Positions 16,067 through 23,939 of a stretch of 36,097 nt of DNA are shown one piece after another. Positions within the stretch are counted from its first letter, which is position 1; every line of letters starts with the position of its first letter. This DNA is from Chlamydiota bacterium (lineage in GTDB: Bacteria; Chlamydiota; Chlamydiia; Chlamydiales; Rhabdochlamydiaceae). The stretch covers positions 1-36,097 of the forward strand of contig JABDEH010000005.1 of assembly GCA_013287215.1 (NCBI GenBank). Direction: 5' to 3'. The notes under the pieces are model-generated. The model was not told where the DNA came from. It did not search any database and saw only the letters and a list, made by a program, of their open reading frames with translations. Both the position numbers and the translations under genes were made by a program.

Positions 16067-17575
16067 ATGTCTAGAAATTTCATCTGCGAACTACTTCTTT
16101 CTCTCACCCCTTCGCAGTATCGCATTCTCAATATTCGTTTTGATGGCGGACGAAATTTATATAATGCCTGCCTAGGAGAAGCTCTAAAGAGGCTGGCGGC
16201 GGCTAAAAGATCATCCGATTGGAAAAAAGCCGCCGGACTTCCTCGCTGCAAAGAACGTACAGGTTTATTTAGAAACGCATTGAAAGAACACCATTTTTCC
16301 GAATACGAACTTCATTTCTACGTCAAAAAGCTCGTCAAAGAATGCTGGATTGGCGATCACATCGATTCTCAAGTAGCGCAGAAAATTGCAACTCGAGCAT
16401 TTCAAGCCGTGGATGAGTATGCCAAGGCCAAGCGGGGCAACCCCCGGTTCAAAGGCATCGGACAATTTTCCTCAATAGAGGGTAAAAGCAACATCACAGG
16501 CATCCGTTTTAAAAATGGCAAGATCCACTGGAATGGTCTCGTTTTAACACCCATCTATGACACCAAAGATATACATGGAGTTCAAGCCCATGCCTTGAGC
16601 CAAAGGACAAAGTACGTCCGCCTTGTCAGACGCACAGTGCGAGGCAAGTTCTGTTTTTATGCTCAGCTTGTTCAAGAAGGAGAGCCACTCATTAAAAAGA
16701 AGAATAGCTTGGGCAAAGGTAAATCCGTGGGCTTGGACATCGGACCCTCAACGATAGCAGTTGTCTCCGAAGAAAACGCAGTCCTGCAAGAGCTCACCGA
16801 CTGTGAAGAAAATCATAAAAAGACAAAAAAACTACAAAAAGCCCTAGATCGGAGCCGAAGAACGACAAATCCCGACAACTATAATGAAAAGGGGATGCCG
16901 TTAAAAAACAAACAGTGGAAACGGTCAGGGCGCTATCGCAAAAAACAAGCCCAATTGGCAGAAGAAAAAAGAGTCACTGCAGCGAGCCGTAAAACTCAGC
17001 ATGGAACCCTTGCTAATCAGATCTTCTCCATGGGCACCACGATCAAAACTGAAAAGCTCAGCTATAAACAATTTCAAAAAAACTTTGGAAGAAGCATAGC
17101 CAGGCATGCGCCTGGCATGCTGATAGAGATCTTGCGCCGCAAAGCCGAAAATGCTGGTGGGCAGATCATAGAATTTTCTCCTTATCAGACAAAATTATCA
17201 CAAACATGTCATGCTTGTGGGAATACAAAAAAGAAGAGCCTAAAAGAACGCTGGCACGTCTGTCCTTGCGGACTAGAGTCTGTGCAAAGAGATCTATATA
17301 GCGCTTTTCTTGCCTTGAATGTTGAACAAGGAGTCCTTAATAGATCGCAAGCTCAAAAAGCTTGGACAAGTGCGGGTCCGCTCTTGCAACAGGCGCTATT
17401 AAGGTGTAAAGAAACAGCGAAAGGCAAGCGCAAGCTTGCCAGCTTTGGGTTTTCCCCGAGTCAGAGCTGTTCGCCTGATGAAGATGAATCGACGGTTAGC
17501 GAGGACAAAGAAACTATGCGTGCAAACGTATACTCCTTTGAAGAGCTAGACCGTCTTGTCATCAGAACCCCCTAG
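16067..17575 (+). CDS. tnpB: TnpB-family RNA-guided nuclease (IS200/IS605 OrfB)
   Basis: TnpB proteins are RuvC nucleases guided by an RNA from the element's right end and are ancestors of Cas12. Numbered from the ATG at 16067, RuvC-I is VGLDIGPST with Asp224, RuvC-II is IKTEKLSYKQFQ with Glu329, and RuvC-III is QRDLYSAF with Asp409. A four-Cys zinc finger (CHACG, later CPCG) lies between II and III. All catalytic residues are kept, so it may be active. At 502 residues it is longer than many TnpBs, because about 85 residues continue beyond RuvC-III with no recognised domain. A TTG at 16052 is an alternative start. No TnpA (Y1 transposase) is adjacent, so the element would be non-autonomous for transposition. 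Confidence 0.88.
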   Translation: MSRNFICELLLSLTPSQYRILNIRFDGGRNLYNACLGEALKRLAAAKRSSDWKKAAGLPRCKERTGLFRNALKEHHFSEYELHFYVKKLVKECWIGDHIDSQVAQKIATRAFQAVDEYAKAKRGNPRFKGIGQFSSIEGKSNITGIRFKNGKIHWNGLVLTPIYDTKDIHGVQAHALSQRTKYVRLVRRTVRGKFCFYAQLVQEGEPLIKKKNSLGKGKSVGLDIGPSTIAVVSEENAVLQELTDCEENHKKTKKLQKALDRSRRTTNPDNYNEKGMPLKNKQWKRSGRYRKKQAQLAEEKRVTAASRKTQHGTLANQIFSMGTTIKTEKLSYKQFQKNFGRSIARHAPGMLIEILRRKAENAGGQIIEFSPYQTKLSQTCHACGNTKKKSLKERWHVCPCGLESVQRDLYSAFLALNVEQGVLNRSQAQKAWTSAGPLLQQALLRCKETAKGKRKLASFGFSPSQSCSPDEDESTVSEDKETMRANVYSFEELDRLVIRTP

Positions 17576-17589
17576 CTTTAGCTATGGGG
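17569..17589 (+). other. Right-end hairpin of the TnpB element / possible guide RNA scaffold
   Basis: CCCC-TAGC pairs with GCTA-GGGG across a TTTA loop with one bulged T. The hairpin overlaps the tnpB stop codon. A hairpin at this place followed by AGTGG is typical of IS200/IS605 right ends, where the omega/reRNA scaffold ends and the guide begins in the flanking DNA (from about 17590). The exact boundary is not visible. Confidence 0.5.
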
Positions 17590-17624
17590 AGTGGATCAGA
17601 GCCTTATTGTAATACAGTATTACT

Positions 17625-18593
17625 TTAAGAATCCGGTGGTTTTTGAAAGGAACCTTTTGCTACAGCCAAGAGAAAGTCATCATTGGGATAGCACGACAGC
17701 GCATATTTCAGACTACTTTGAGCTTTCTCTAACTGTCCCTTCATTCTATACTCTACAATCTTAACGATCAGGCCCATGAGGTTCGTCCGATCATCGATAA
17801 GCAGCTGCTTGGCCGCAGAGCTTGCAGCCACAAGATGTTCATTATCGGGAAGTGTGTCTATGTGTCCAATAAAAGCTCCGAGCCAATCCTGTGGAGCCAT
17901 TTTCTCTCGGTCTGGGCGGCTGAGATAGGCTGAGACGGCCTGCATCTGACTGCGCAAGCCTAAAAACCAAAGCAACCCTGTTTTTAAGGCCAACACAGGC
18001 GTGTCATCGGGATATCTTCGCACGGCCTCCTCGACAAGCGGAAGAAGGTCTGTCAAAAACGTTAAAGCGCACTCGGTCAGATCTGGCTGCTCTAATATGT
18101 GGATCACCTCAGAGATTTTTCCTAGGGTGATCGCATGGATGATCTGCGACGACCAGCAATCCTCATCAGGGGCCGTCAACGATTTTCCGAGCTCCTGAGC
18201 CTGCGTGGCATAGCGTGGGTCATCCAAGGTTTCAACAAAATCGGCAACCTTATTTTGCACCTTCAAGCAGAATAGTTTCGTACAGAAGGCTTCTCTATGG
18301 TGAGGGTTCCGAAGGAGAGTAAATTCGGCATCCTGGAGGAGCCGTTCAGTCTGTTCTTGAACTTGATTGAGATTTTCTGCCTTAAAAATTTCTTCGACGG
18401 CAAGGCGGAATGTTGAGATCTTTTCATCAGGAGGGTTGGCAGGAAAAAGAATGCGCAGGGCAGAAGCCGCAGATCTGCGCTCCAGTGTGGGGCCCATTGC
18501 TGTTGCAGCCGGATTCCGAGAGACTGCCTGTGCCGAAAGGGGATTTGCAAAGATAGATGAGGGATAATGGTCAATGGGTGGTGATTGTGACAT
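17625..18593 (-). CDS. TPR-like protein, paralogue family member 1
   Basis: The 322-residue soluble protein has helical repeats of TPR character (for example LEKAQSSLKYALSCYPNDDF near the C-terminus). Residues 1-45 are a Ser/Pro/Ala-rich, probably disordered leader. It aligns with the C-terminal half of the 635-residue gene at 21932 and with the gene at 23940. The shared order is a block ending ..YP.D.P.LALKTG.L, then a quiet linker, then AA..LL..D..N..GLI.K. AAGGAGA precedes the ATG at ideal spacing, and a block conserved with its paralogues lies upstream (18641-18687). Disordered leaders and TPR bodies are common in chlamydial effectors and type III chaperones, but no direct secretion evidence is visible. 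Confidence 0.75.
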   Translation of the reverse strand: MSQSPPIDHYPSSIFANPLSAQAVSRNPAATAMGPTLERRSAASALRILFPANPPDEKISTFRLAVEEIFKAENLNQVQEQTERLLQDAEFTLLRNPHHREAFCTKLFCLKVQNKVADFVETLDDPRYATQAQELGKSLTAPDEDCWSSQIIHAITLGKISEVIHILEQPDLTECALTFLTDLLPLVEEAVRRYPDDTPVLALKTGLLWFLGLRSQMQAVSAYLSRPDREKMAPQDWLGAFIGHIDTLPDNEHLVAASSAAKQLLIDDRTNLMGLIVKIVEYRMKGQLEKAQSSLKYALSCYPNDDFLLAVAKGSFQKPPDS

Positions 18594-18640
18594 GAGTTCT
18601 CCTTTTGAAGATTAATCGTGACGTTTTCCCTTTTGTGCGC

Positions 18641-18687
18641 AGGAGAATAACAAAAGAGGCTCTAAACGGGGAAGCCAAAAAATTTTT
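18641..18687 (-). promoter_or_regulatory. Upstream block shared by TPR paralogues (copy 1)
   Basis: On the plus strand this reads AGGAGAATAACAAAAG, then a variable stretch, then CTAAACGGGGAAG and an A/T run. The same succession occurs at 23861-23906 before the 635-residue paralogue, and its core (GAGGATATCAAAG) recurs at 25156-25168 before the third. Read towards the gene the core is CTTT(T)GTTATTCTCC. It is a candidate common promoter or regulator site. Confidence 0.5.
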
Positions 18688-18794
18688 ATGCGGAACGCCT
18701 CTAGTTCGCTGTAGTACAAAGTTTAGGCTGATTTGGTTAAGCGTAACTCGTTTGTTATCAGCAAGATGAGATATTTCTCAAAGCGTATCCTATC

Positions 18795-19223
18795 ATGCTT
18801 AGCCAAACGGCACAGGCGCTGCAGGTTGATGAGTGGCTCGGACAACATACCTTAGCAAACTTTGCAGAAGTAGAGCTGTGCGTCTTTCATGCATGTGGTT
18901 TTTTGGGAGCAGCGATAGGAAGTCGCTGTGCAAACCTGCCGAACGTTGCAAACCTGCCGAACGTTTTTACATCCCTGTTCGTTGGTGCAGGTGCAGGCGC
19001 GCTTCTCTGTGCCATGCTACTCCAAGCAGAAAAATGTCAACAGATTGGCGTTAATAGGTTTGGCTCTCTTGTAGCTGGAGGAATATTGGCCGGCTTCAGT
19101 TTAGTCATGGCGGCGACCGTGGGGGCGCTTGCCGAGAGGCTGCCGCAGGAGGGACCCGAACTCTTAAGCAGTATAAAAAACATTGGAACAAGGCTGATTA
19201 ACATGGGAACTCACCCAGATTAG
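18795..19223 (+). CDS. Small hypothetical membrane protein
   Basis: This 142-residue protein has two or three hydrophobic segments: about 33-45 (weak), 58-77 (SLFVGAGAGALLCAMLLQAE) and 92-112 (LVAGGILAGFSLVMAATVGA). The last two form a hairpin with a short polar loop, a pattern also seen in chlamydial inclusion membrane proteins; the resemblance is topological only. Two perfect 18 bp tandem repeats (18929-18946 and 18947-18964) duplicate six residues as ANLPNV-ANLPNV just before the second segment. The upstream ribosome binding site is weak. No homologue is recognised. Confidence 0.5.
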   Translation: MLSQTAQALQVDEWLGQHTLANFAEVELCVFHACGFLGAAIGSRCANLPNVANLPNVFTSLFVGAGAGALLCAMLLQAEKCQQIGVNRFGSLVAGGILAGFSLVMAATVGALAERLPQEGPELLSSIKNIGTRLINMGTHPD

Positions 19224-19244
19224 GGCCAAATGATCGTAGTGAGC

Positions 19245-19886
19245 TCAGGAAGGAAATCGATGTCTATACACGCGCTCTAAATATATTGTAGCTTGCGGGT
19301 GCGCGGCTGTTTGAATCGCCACCTCTAGATTGTCCCTTGAGATGGTGTGCCGTTGGAGCAAATGGTGTAGCATACTAATGCGCCCGTTTTGTGCAGCTGC
19401 GATCACAGCAATCCCTCGGCATTCTTCGGGGATCTCATAGTCCTCCTCCAAGACATCGGCGATAAAGTCAAATCCCTGCTCTGCTGCGCGCACAAAAGCT
19501 TCCTTTCGAGTATCTTCTGAAATCGGATGTTCTTTCAGCATGGTACGTAGCCGGTTAGGATGCCCACACAATGCCGCACAGATGACGGACGACTCTCGCT
19601 CAGCGACCGCATCCTCAGATTTTTCTTCCGAAACCTCTTGTTCTGTGTCCGCTATCACAGGCTGGTCTATACGTGTAATCGTCTCCACCTTTAGATGGCA
19701 GATAGGGCAGCAATAGCTCTCATCCTTGCGGGCGAGGCACTTTTCATGGAAGCGATCAAATTGTTCCTGGGCTACACTGTCAACCTTATGTTCTAAACCT
19801 TCGGCCAATTCCTCACCACAGATCCGACAAGTCTCCGGAGTGACTGTGTAGATGACCTTAAATTCAGTAAGTGCGATCCCTGACAT
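19245..19886 (-). CDS. RING-like zinc finger plus ankyrin-like repeat protein 1
   Basis: Residues 20-63 hold C20-x2-C23, H33, the RING-H2-like FHEKC (H47, C50) and CCPIC (C60, C63), which resembles a RING/RING-H2 E3 ubiquitin ligase finger. One of the eight canonical ligands is not obvious. After an acidic linker (about 75-100), residues about 102-205 form ankyrin-like helical repeats (VICAALCGHPNRLRTMLKEH, AFVRAAEQGFDFIADVLEED, AVIAAAQNGRISMLHHLLQR). Ubiquitin-pathway domains are known to be expanded in environmental chlamydiae and act in the host cell. The ATG at 19886 is preferred over 19889 because of GGAGG spacing and because it matches the paralogue's MSGIALTEFK. Confidence 0.75.
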   Translation of the reverse strand: MSGIALTEFKVIYTVTPETCRICGEELAEGLEHKVDSVAQEQFDRFHEKCLARKDESYCCPICHLKVETITRIDQPVIADTEQEVSEEKSEDAVAERESSVICAALCGHPNRLRTMLKEHPISEDTRKEAFVRAAEQGFDFIADVLEEDYEIPEECRGIAVIAAAQNGRISMLHHLLQRHTISRDNLEVAIQTAAHPQATIYLERVYRHRFPS

Positions 19887-19908
19887 CATTCCTCCTTTTT
19901 TTGCAGTG

Positions 19909-19938
19909 ATGGTAGAGCTAATCTAGGATTTTATTCAA
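19909..19938 (-). promoter_or_regulatory. Promoter of RING-like gene 1
   Basis: Reading the minus strand, TTGAAT (19933-19938) is followed after 18 bases by TACCAT (19909-19914). The same layout precedes the paralogue at 20918-20947, and a 16-base block around the -35 (19935-19950) is identical in both. The leader would be about 15 bases, just enough for GGAGG. Confidence 0.55.
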
Positions 19939-19992
19939 AGATTATCGAGTTGAGAGTTGTTCTTGCTACTTCAGATTAAAGGAGTATGGCAA

Positions 19993-20144
19993 TTCAACGC
20001 AAAGGCGCAAAGGCGCAAAGGCGCAAAGGAGGGTTCCTGATTGGACTGCGTAAATCGCATTCCAAAATGGGGAGGGAGGGAGGTTACATGGGAAGGGCGA
20101 TCTAGTTTTCCCGCGTCTTTGCGTCTTTGCGCCTTTGCGTTGAA
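19993..20144. repeat. Inverted-repeat element of the GCAAAGRCGC family
   Basis: The 400 bp gap between the two RING-like genes contains this element. Arm 19993-20023 (TTCAACGCAAAGGCGCAAAG onward) pairs with 20114-20144 at 29 of 31 positions. The arms consist of ACGCAAAGGCGC iterations. The right edge TTGAACTGTTGAATTCAC matches the right edge of the operon element (TTGAACCGTTGCATTCAC at 10729-10746) at all but two positions, so both belong to one family. The roughly 90 bp core has no gene and differs from the first copy. Nothing further is seen in 20145-20291. Confidence 0.8.
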
Positions 20145-20291
20145 CTGTTGAATTCACATCAGTCTGTAAACTGATGCAAAAACCTCGAGTTCCCTATGGA
20201 AAAAATACTTATGGGTAAAAGTATGTTGACGCCCTTGCGTTGCATCTTCTCGTTCTCAAATCTGCTCAGTTGAAGAGGCGGCCTCCTCTGA

Positions 20292-20888
20292 TCAGGTGAT
20301 TTGACAGCCGGAGGAAGAAGATCGCCTACGCTCTAAAAGTTTTCTAGCTTCCGGTTCTACGGCTCTCTGAATCGCGATCTCTAAATCCTCAGAGGAGATT
20401 GTGTGGCCATCCAGCAAATTTTCGAGAATCATAATTCGACCTCTGGCAGCAGCCATAATCACAGCAGTTCCGCGGCATTCTTCGGGGATCTCATGACCCT
20501 CCGAGAGCAGCTCAAGGATTTCGACACTTCCGTTTTCGGCTGCGCGCACAAAGGCCAGCATGCGGGCGTCCTCTGAAATCGTATGGCCGTCCAGCAGCTC
20601 GCGCACCCATTTAGGAGCCCCAAATGTTGCGGCATTGACGACATCCCTGCTTCGTTTTTCGTCCGATAGGACAGGCTCGCCCTTTATTGTTTCCACTTTT
20701 TGAAAGCAGATAGGGCAAGAGTGGGTGTAATTCTCATAGGAGAGGCAGTGTTCATGAAAGCGATCAAACTGTTTCTTGGCTACACCGTCGACCTTATGCT
20801 CTAAGCCTTCGGTCATTTCCTCCTTACATTTAGGGCAGGTCTCCGGAGTTCCGTCGATTTTAAATTCTGTAAGTGCGATCCCTGACAT
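20292..20888 (-). CDS. RING-like zinc finger plus ankyrin-like repeat protein 2
   Basis: This paralogue of the gene at 19245 has 198 residues. The finger is C18-x2-C21, H31, H45-x2-C48, C58-x2-C61, with spacings identical to the first copy except for one residue less between C48 and C58. The linker is shorter. Ankyrin-like repeats run from about residue 80 to 185 (VVNAATFGAPKWVRELLDGH, AFVRAAENGSVEILELLSEG, AVIMAAARGRIMILENLLDG), more regular than in copy 1. The tail RRRSSSSGCQIT is basic then Ser-rich. Strict retention of the metal ligands while the rest diverged suggests the finger is functional. A predicted host-targeted E3 ligase is an inference. Confidence 0.78.
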   Translation of the reverse strand: MSGIALTEFKIDGTPETCPKCKEEMTEGLEHKVDGVAKKQFDRFHEHCLSYENYTHSCPICFQKVETIKGEPVLSDEKRSRDVVNAATFGAPKWVRELLDGHTISEDARMLAFVRAAENGSVEILELLSEGHEIPEECRGTAVIMAAARGRIMILENLLDGHTISSEDLEIAIQRAVEPEARKLLERRRSSSSGCQIT

Positions 20889-20917
20889 AACCCATCCTTT
20901 TTTTTAAGTTGACCGTG

Positions 20918-20947
20918 ATAGTAGAGTTAAGCAGGTATTTTTTTCAA
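20918..20947 (-). promoter_or_regulatory. Promoter of RING-like gene 2
   Basis: Minus strand TTGAAA (20942-20947), 18 bases, then TACTAT (20918-20923). It matches the copy at 19909-19938 in sequence, spacing and surrounding 16-base block (20944-20959). The block covers the stop codon of the nudix gene, so the promoter begins inside the upstream gene's end. Confidence 0.6.
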
Positions 20948-20950
20948 AGA

Positions 20951-21505
20951 TTATCGAGTGGAAGTGGGACGCAGGCGCCGCTTCCAGAAAAAGGGGCCGT
21001 TGAGGTGGATGCCGCATTTGGTGAGGAGAAAGCGTGTAAAGAGGAGGGGATGCTTGAGGAAAAGCTTGAGGGCGGTGAGGTAGGAGACTCCGGCGATCTT
21101 TTTTCGGAGTACTTTGGGATGCGAGGCGGCGGCGTCGCGGATCCAGCCCGGGTAGGGAGGAGGCAGGAGCTTGGGCAGCTCGCCGAGGGGGAAAAAACAG
21201 ATGGCTTGCGTCTCTAGGCTTGTTTGCGGCGCGCCCTCTACGATTGTGCACTCAAAAAAATAGGTGAGCTTGGTGAGGCGGTTGACGGGGAAGTATTCGG
21301 CGACCTGCCGGGCGATTTTCACGGTGTAGCCGGTCTCTTCGCGGGTCTCGCGGAGGGCCGCCTCGGCGGGGGTCTCTCCTGCGTCGACGCCGCCGCCGGG
21401 AAGCACCCAGACGGGGATGTCCCTCCGTTTCACGAGGAGGACCTCGGTTCTGTCTTCGTTGAAGATAATCGTCGAGACGGAGGGATTCATGTTGATCCCA
21501 ATCAT
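20951..21505 (-). CDS. Nudix hydrolase
   Basis: Nudix enzymes hydrolyse nucleoside diphosphates linked to another group. The Nudix box is complete: a Gly-rich WVLPGGGVDAGE near residue 33 followed by RETREETGYTV near 51-61, carrying the REUXEEXGU metal-binding glutamates. The 184-residue protein has a C-terminal extension of about 70 residues beyond the usual domain, helical and basic, ending RRLRPTSTR. The substrate cannot be told from sequence. The ATG at 21505 and another at 21490 (MNPSVSTII) are both possible. It is divergent from the lipoprotein gene, only 23 bp apart. The stop lies inside the motif shared by the two RING-like gene promoters. Confidence 0.9.
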   Translation of the reverse strand: MIGINMNPSVSTIIFNEDRTEVLLVKRRDIPVWVLPGGGVDAGETPAEAALRETREETGYTVKIARQVAEYFPVNRLTKLTYFFECTIVEGAPQTSLETQAICFFPLGELPKLLPPPYPGWIRDAAASHPKVLRKKIAGVSYLTALKLFLKHPLLFTRFLLTKCGIHLNGPFFWKRRLRPTSTR

Positions 21506-21528
21506 AATTCATTTTACAATTCTTCTCT

Positions 21529-21960
21529 ATGAGGAAGTTGATTGTAGCGGCCCTTTTTCTTGGGGCCTGTCAAAAATATGAGTTGTCAGTCAGCGAACAA
21601 ACGATTGATGAGCGGTACCTTGCGAGCACCTATGTGGGCACCCCAGACCCGCGCAAAGAGTGCCCCCCGGTAGGGCAAAAACTGATCGTCGAATGGAGCA
21701 TCCCCTCCTGTGTTCTTGACCAAAACCCCTGTTTGGCCCTCCATCTGATCTACTGGGACTACACAGAAGAGACGATCTATTATCCGGTCTATTATCAACG
21801 GGCCTACCAAGTCTTTTCTTTACTTGACGAGGACTACGAGAAGAAGCAGGGGATCCTCACCTACAAAGCGGAGATCTTCACCGACGGGGGAGATGTCTAT
21901 CGAGAATGGAAGCACAAGCTCTGGGTGCCCCTCATTCATCCGCATCCTGAGACTGAGTGA
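21529..21960 (+). CDS. Predicted lipoprotein
   Basis: The N-terminus MRKLIVAALFLGAC is a lipoprotein signal with lipobox LGAC and lipidated Cys14. The 143-residue protein would be anchored in a membrane and face the periplasm or surface. The mature part is rich in Tyr, Trp and acidic residues (LIYWDYTEETIYYPVYYQRA) and looks like a small beta-rich domain. No enzyme motif is visible. Its 3' end overlaps the end of the convergent TPR gene by 29 bp. Confidence 0.8.
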   Translation: MRKLIVAALFLGACQKYELSVSEQTIDERYLASTYVGTPDPRKECPPVGQKLIVEWSIPSCVLDQNPCLALHLIYWDYTEETIYYPVYYQRAYQVFSLLDEDYEKKQGILTYKAEIFTDGGDVYREWKHKLWVPLIHPHPETE

Positions 21961-23839
21961 GTTTAGATTGGTCCTGAGACTGATAGTAGTTCAATAGGAG
22001 TTTCAGGAGTTGGTTGTCCGGAAATAATCCGGTTGCTTCTCGTACTGCTGCAATCATCTTGTCCTTTTCTCCCGTCTTAGCTAGAAACGTCAGTTTGGCA
22101 AGCCAGCCAAGGTCGTTGTTGTCGCGATTGAGGGAAAGGGAGTGGTCTGCCGCTACGAGCGCATACGGATCGTTCATGAAGAGACAGCATAATGCCCGAA
22201 GGGCCCAGAAGAAGTCATCTTGAGGATAATATTTGATCGCGAGTGTGAGGGTTTGCGAGGCCTCGTGGAATTGTTGCCGTAATCTCAGCATTTCAACCTT
22301 GGCGATGAGGCCAACGCGGTTTTTCGGGTCGCTCTTAAGCAGCTCCTCTGCGGCAGCTAACGGAGCTTCCGATGATTGCTTGGAACCGGCGAGGCCGGTA
22401 AGAATGGCGAGTATTTGGTCGGGTTTGAACGTGCTTGGGTTGATTTGAATGCTCATCACATAGGTAGCGACCGCATGCATTTGTTCGTGCTGCGCCATAA
22501 GGGACAGACAGCCTGCTTTTAGAGTGAGGGCGGCCTTATGGACCGGATTTTTTTGCAGGGTTTTTTCGAGCAGGGGAAGAGCTTGTTTAATGAGCTCCTG
22601 GGTTCTGTCCTCTATCAGGGGCGCTCTCAAGAGTTTGAGGATATCTCCTGTGTTTCCTTGGACAATCGAGCAGAATGTTTTTGTGGCAACTGCATTGGGA
22701 TCCCTAGGGAAAATTTGGAGGACCGCCTCGGCCATTAAGCTGAGCCGCTCAATGTCCGCTATGTGCTCTTCGGGCTTTTCCAGGTTCAAGATGGCTTCCA
22801 CTGCAACAAGGACTGTGTCGGGGATCCAGGAAGAATTTGAAACACGGATGGGCGGCAAGCGCAGTGCAAGAGCAGCGCTCCTCTTTTCTTCGCATTCGAA
22901 AAGAACGGTCAGGGCTGTCGCATTGTGCGAGTCTAATTTTATAGCTTTGTTCGCCCAATCGATTGCGTGCTCATAGTGGCGCAGGAGAAGAAGGCAGTGG
23001 GCTCCCATGGCGAGCAGGTTGCTGTTTTGGCTGTGCCTCGCAACGGCTCTCATGAGGATGGCGTGCGCATCTCTATAAAGGTGGGTGTTGTTCTGAAGAT
23101 TTTGCGCTTGGCGGATGAGTGCATAAGCTTTTTCTGCAGCTTCCTCGGCGGTAAAGTTGTCTGTAACAGCAGGCTCATTTTCACGGCTTGCGCCGCCCGG
23201 TTGAGCAGCCAAATCATTGTCATCGTCATGGCCTGCGTTTTTGAACGGCTCTTTCGCCTGGGTGACAGTAGAAGAGTGTGAAGCGGCCATGGCCTGCCTT
23301 CGCATCGCAGCGTTCAGCAGTCTATACCTCTTGCATTCCTCAATCAGCAAATCTGTTTGGGGATTATTTTGTTTTTCCAGGGACTGGGATAATGCTGCGC
23401 AGTCTTCCGCCTTGTCAACGTCATCAAAAGCAAGAAAGCACATTCCTTTCATTGTCATCAGATTACCATTTGCAGGGAACTTTTGAATCGCAGGTATGAG
23501 GATGTTGAGGGCCCTACCATAGAGAGTGATGCTTTTTCCATCATCCTTTTGTGCAGGAATCATGAACTCGTAGGCCCTTTGCGCAGCCTCCTCTGCAGAA
23601 TAGTCTCCCGATAAAAACTGGGTGCTTGCGCTGTTTTCTTCGCTGGCAGTTGAAGGTGCGGTAAAAACACTTTGCGCGGCACGAGTAATCGAGGTCGAGG
23701 TAGAGGAAGAAGGGATAGCCGCCCATGGTGTCAGCGCTGTACTGGAGGCGGCGGGGGCAGCCGGGGCGTGGGGTGCGGAACTAGTTGAAGAAGAGGTGGA
23801 AGACGAGGAAGCAGCTGCCGAGATTGGTTGTGTGGACAT
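21932..23839 (-). CDS. Large TPR protein, paralogue family member 2
   Basis: The 635-residue protein has a strongly Ser/Ala/Thr/Pro-rich leader (residues 1-60) and then TPR-like helical repeats throughout: AEEAAQRAYEFMIPAQKDDG near 79, a closely related AEEAAEKAYALIRQAQNLQN near 230, and LTLAIKYYPQDDFFWALRAL near 545. The repeated AEEAA.(R/K)AY segment shows an internal duplication of the N-terminal module. The C-terminal half matches the proteins at 17625 and 23940. AAAAGGAGAATTTT precedes the ATG. The upstream block 23861-23906 is shared with member 1. The low-complexity leader could be a type III secretion signal; this is inference. Confidence 0.8.
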   Translation of the reverse strand: MSTQPISAAASSSSTSSSTSSAPHAPAAPAASSTALTPWAAIPSSSTSTSITRAAQSVFTAPSTASEENSASTQFLSGDYSAEEAAQRAYEFMIPAQKDDGKSITLYGRALNILIPAIQKFPANGNLMTMKGMCFLAFDDVDKAEDCAALSQSLEKQNNPQTDLLIEECKRYRLLNAAMRRQAMAASHSSTVTQAKEPFKNAGHDDDNDLAAQPGGASRENEPAVTDNFTAEEAAEKAYALIRQAQNLQNNTHLYRDAHAILMRAVARHSQNSNLLAMGAHCLLLLRHYEHAIDWANKAIKLDSHNATALTVLFECEEKRSAALALRLPPIRVSNSSWIPDTVLVAVEAILNLEKPEEHIADIERLSLMAEAVLQIFPRDPNAVATKTFCSIVQGNTGDILKLLRAPLIEDRTQELIKQALPLLEKTLQKNPVHKAALTLKAGCLSLMAQHEQMHAVATYVMSIQINPSTFKPDQILAILTGLAGSKQSSEAPLAAAEELLKSDPKNRVGLIAKVEMLRLRQQFHEASQTLTLAIKYYPQDDFFWALRALCCLFMNDPYALVAADHSLSLNRDNNDLGWLAKLTFLAKTGEKDKMIAAVREATGLFPDNQLLKLLLNYYQSQDQSKLTQSQDADE

Positions 23840-23860
23840 AAAATTCTCCTTTTATGCAGA

Positions 23861-23906
23861 GGAGGATAACAAAGCGCTGCTAAACGGGGAAGACGAATTT
23901 TTTTTT
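23861..23906 (-). promoter_or_regulatory. Upstream block shared by TPR paralogues (copy 2)
   Basis: Plus strand GGAGGATAACAAAG, spacer, CTAAACGGGGAAG, then a T run. It is aligned with 18641-18687 in the same order and nearly the same spacing. It lies 22 bases before the ATG at 23839, against 48 bases for copy 1. Confidence 0.5.
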
Positions 23907-23939
23907 GGAGCTTTTCCCGCTGTGGCGCATAACAGACCG

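Noticed and set aside
15985-16251. 88-residue minus-strand ORF as the missing N-terminus of the PemK-like gene
   Set aside because: It shows no MazF/PemK motif and lies antisense to the start of tnpB.
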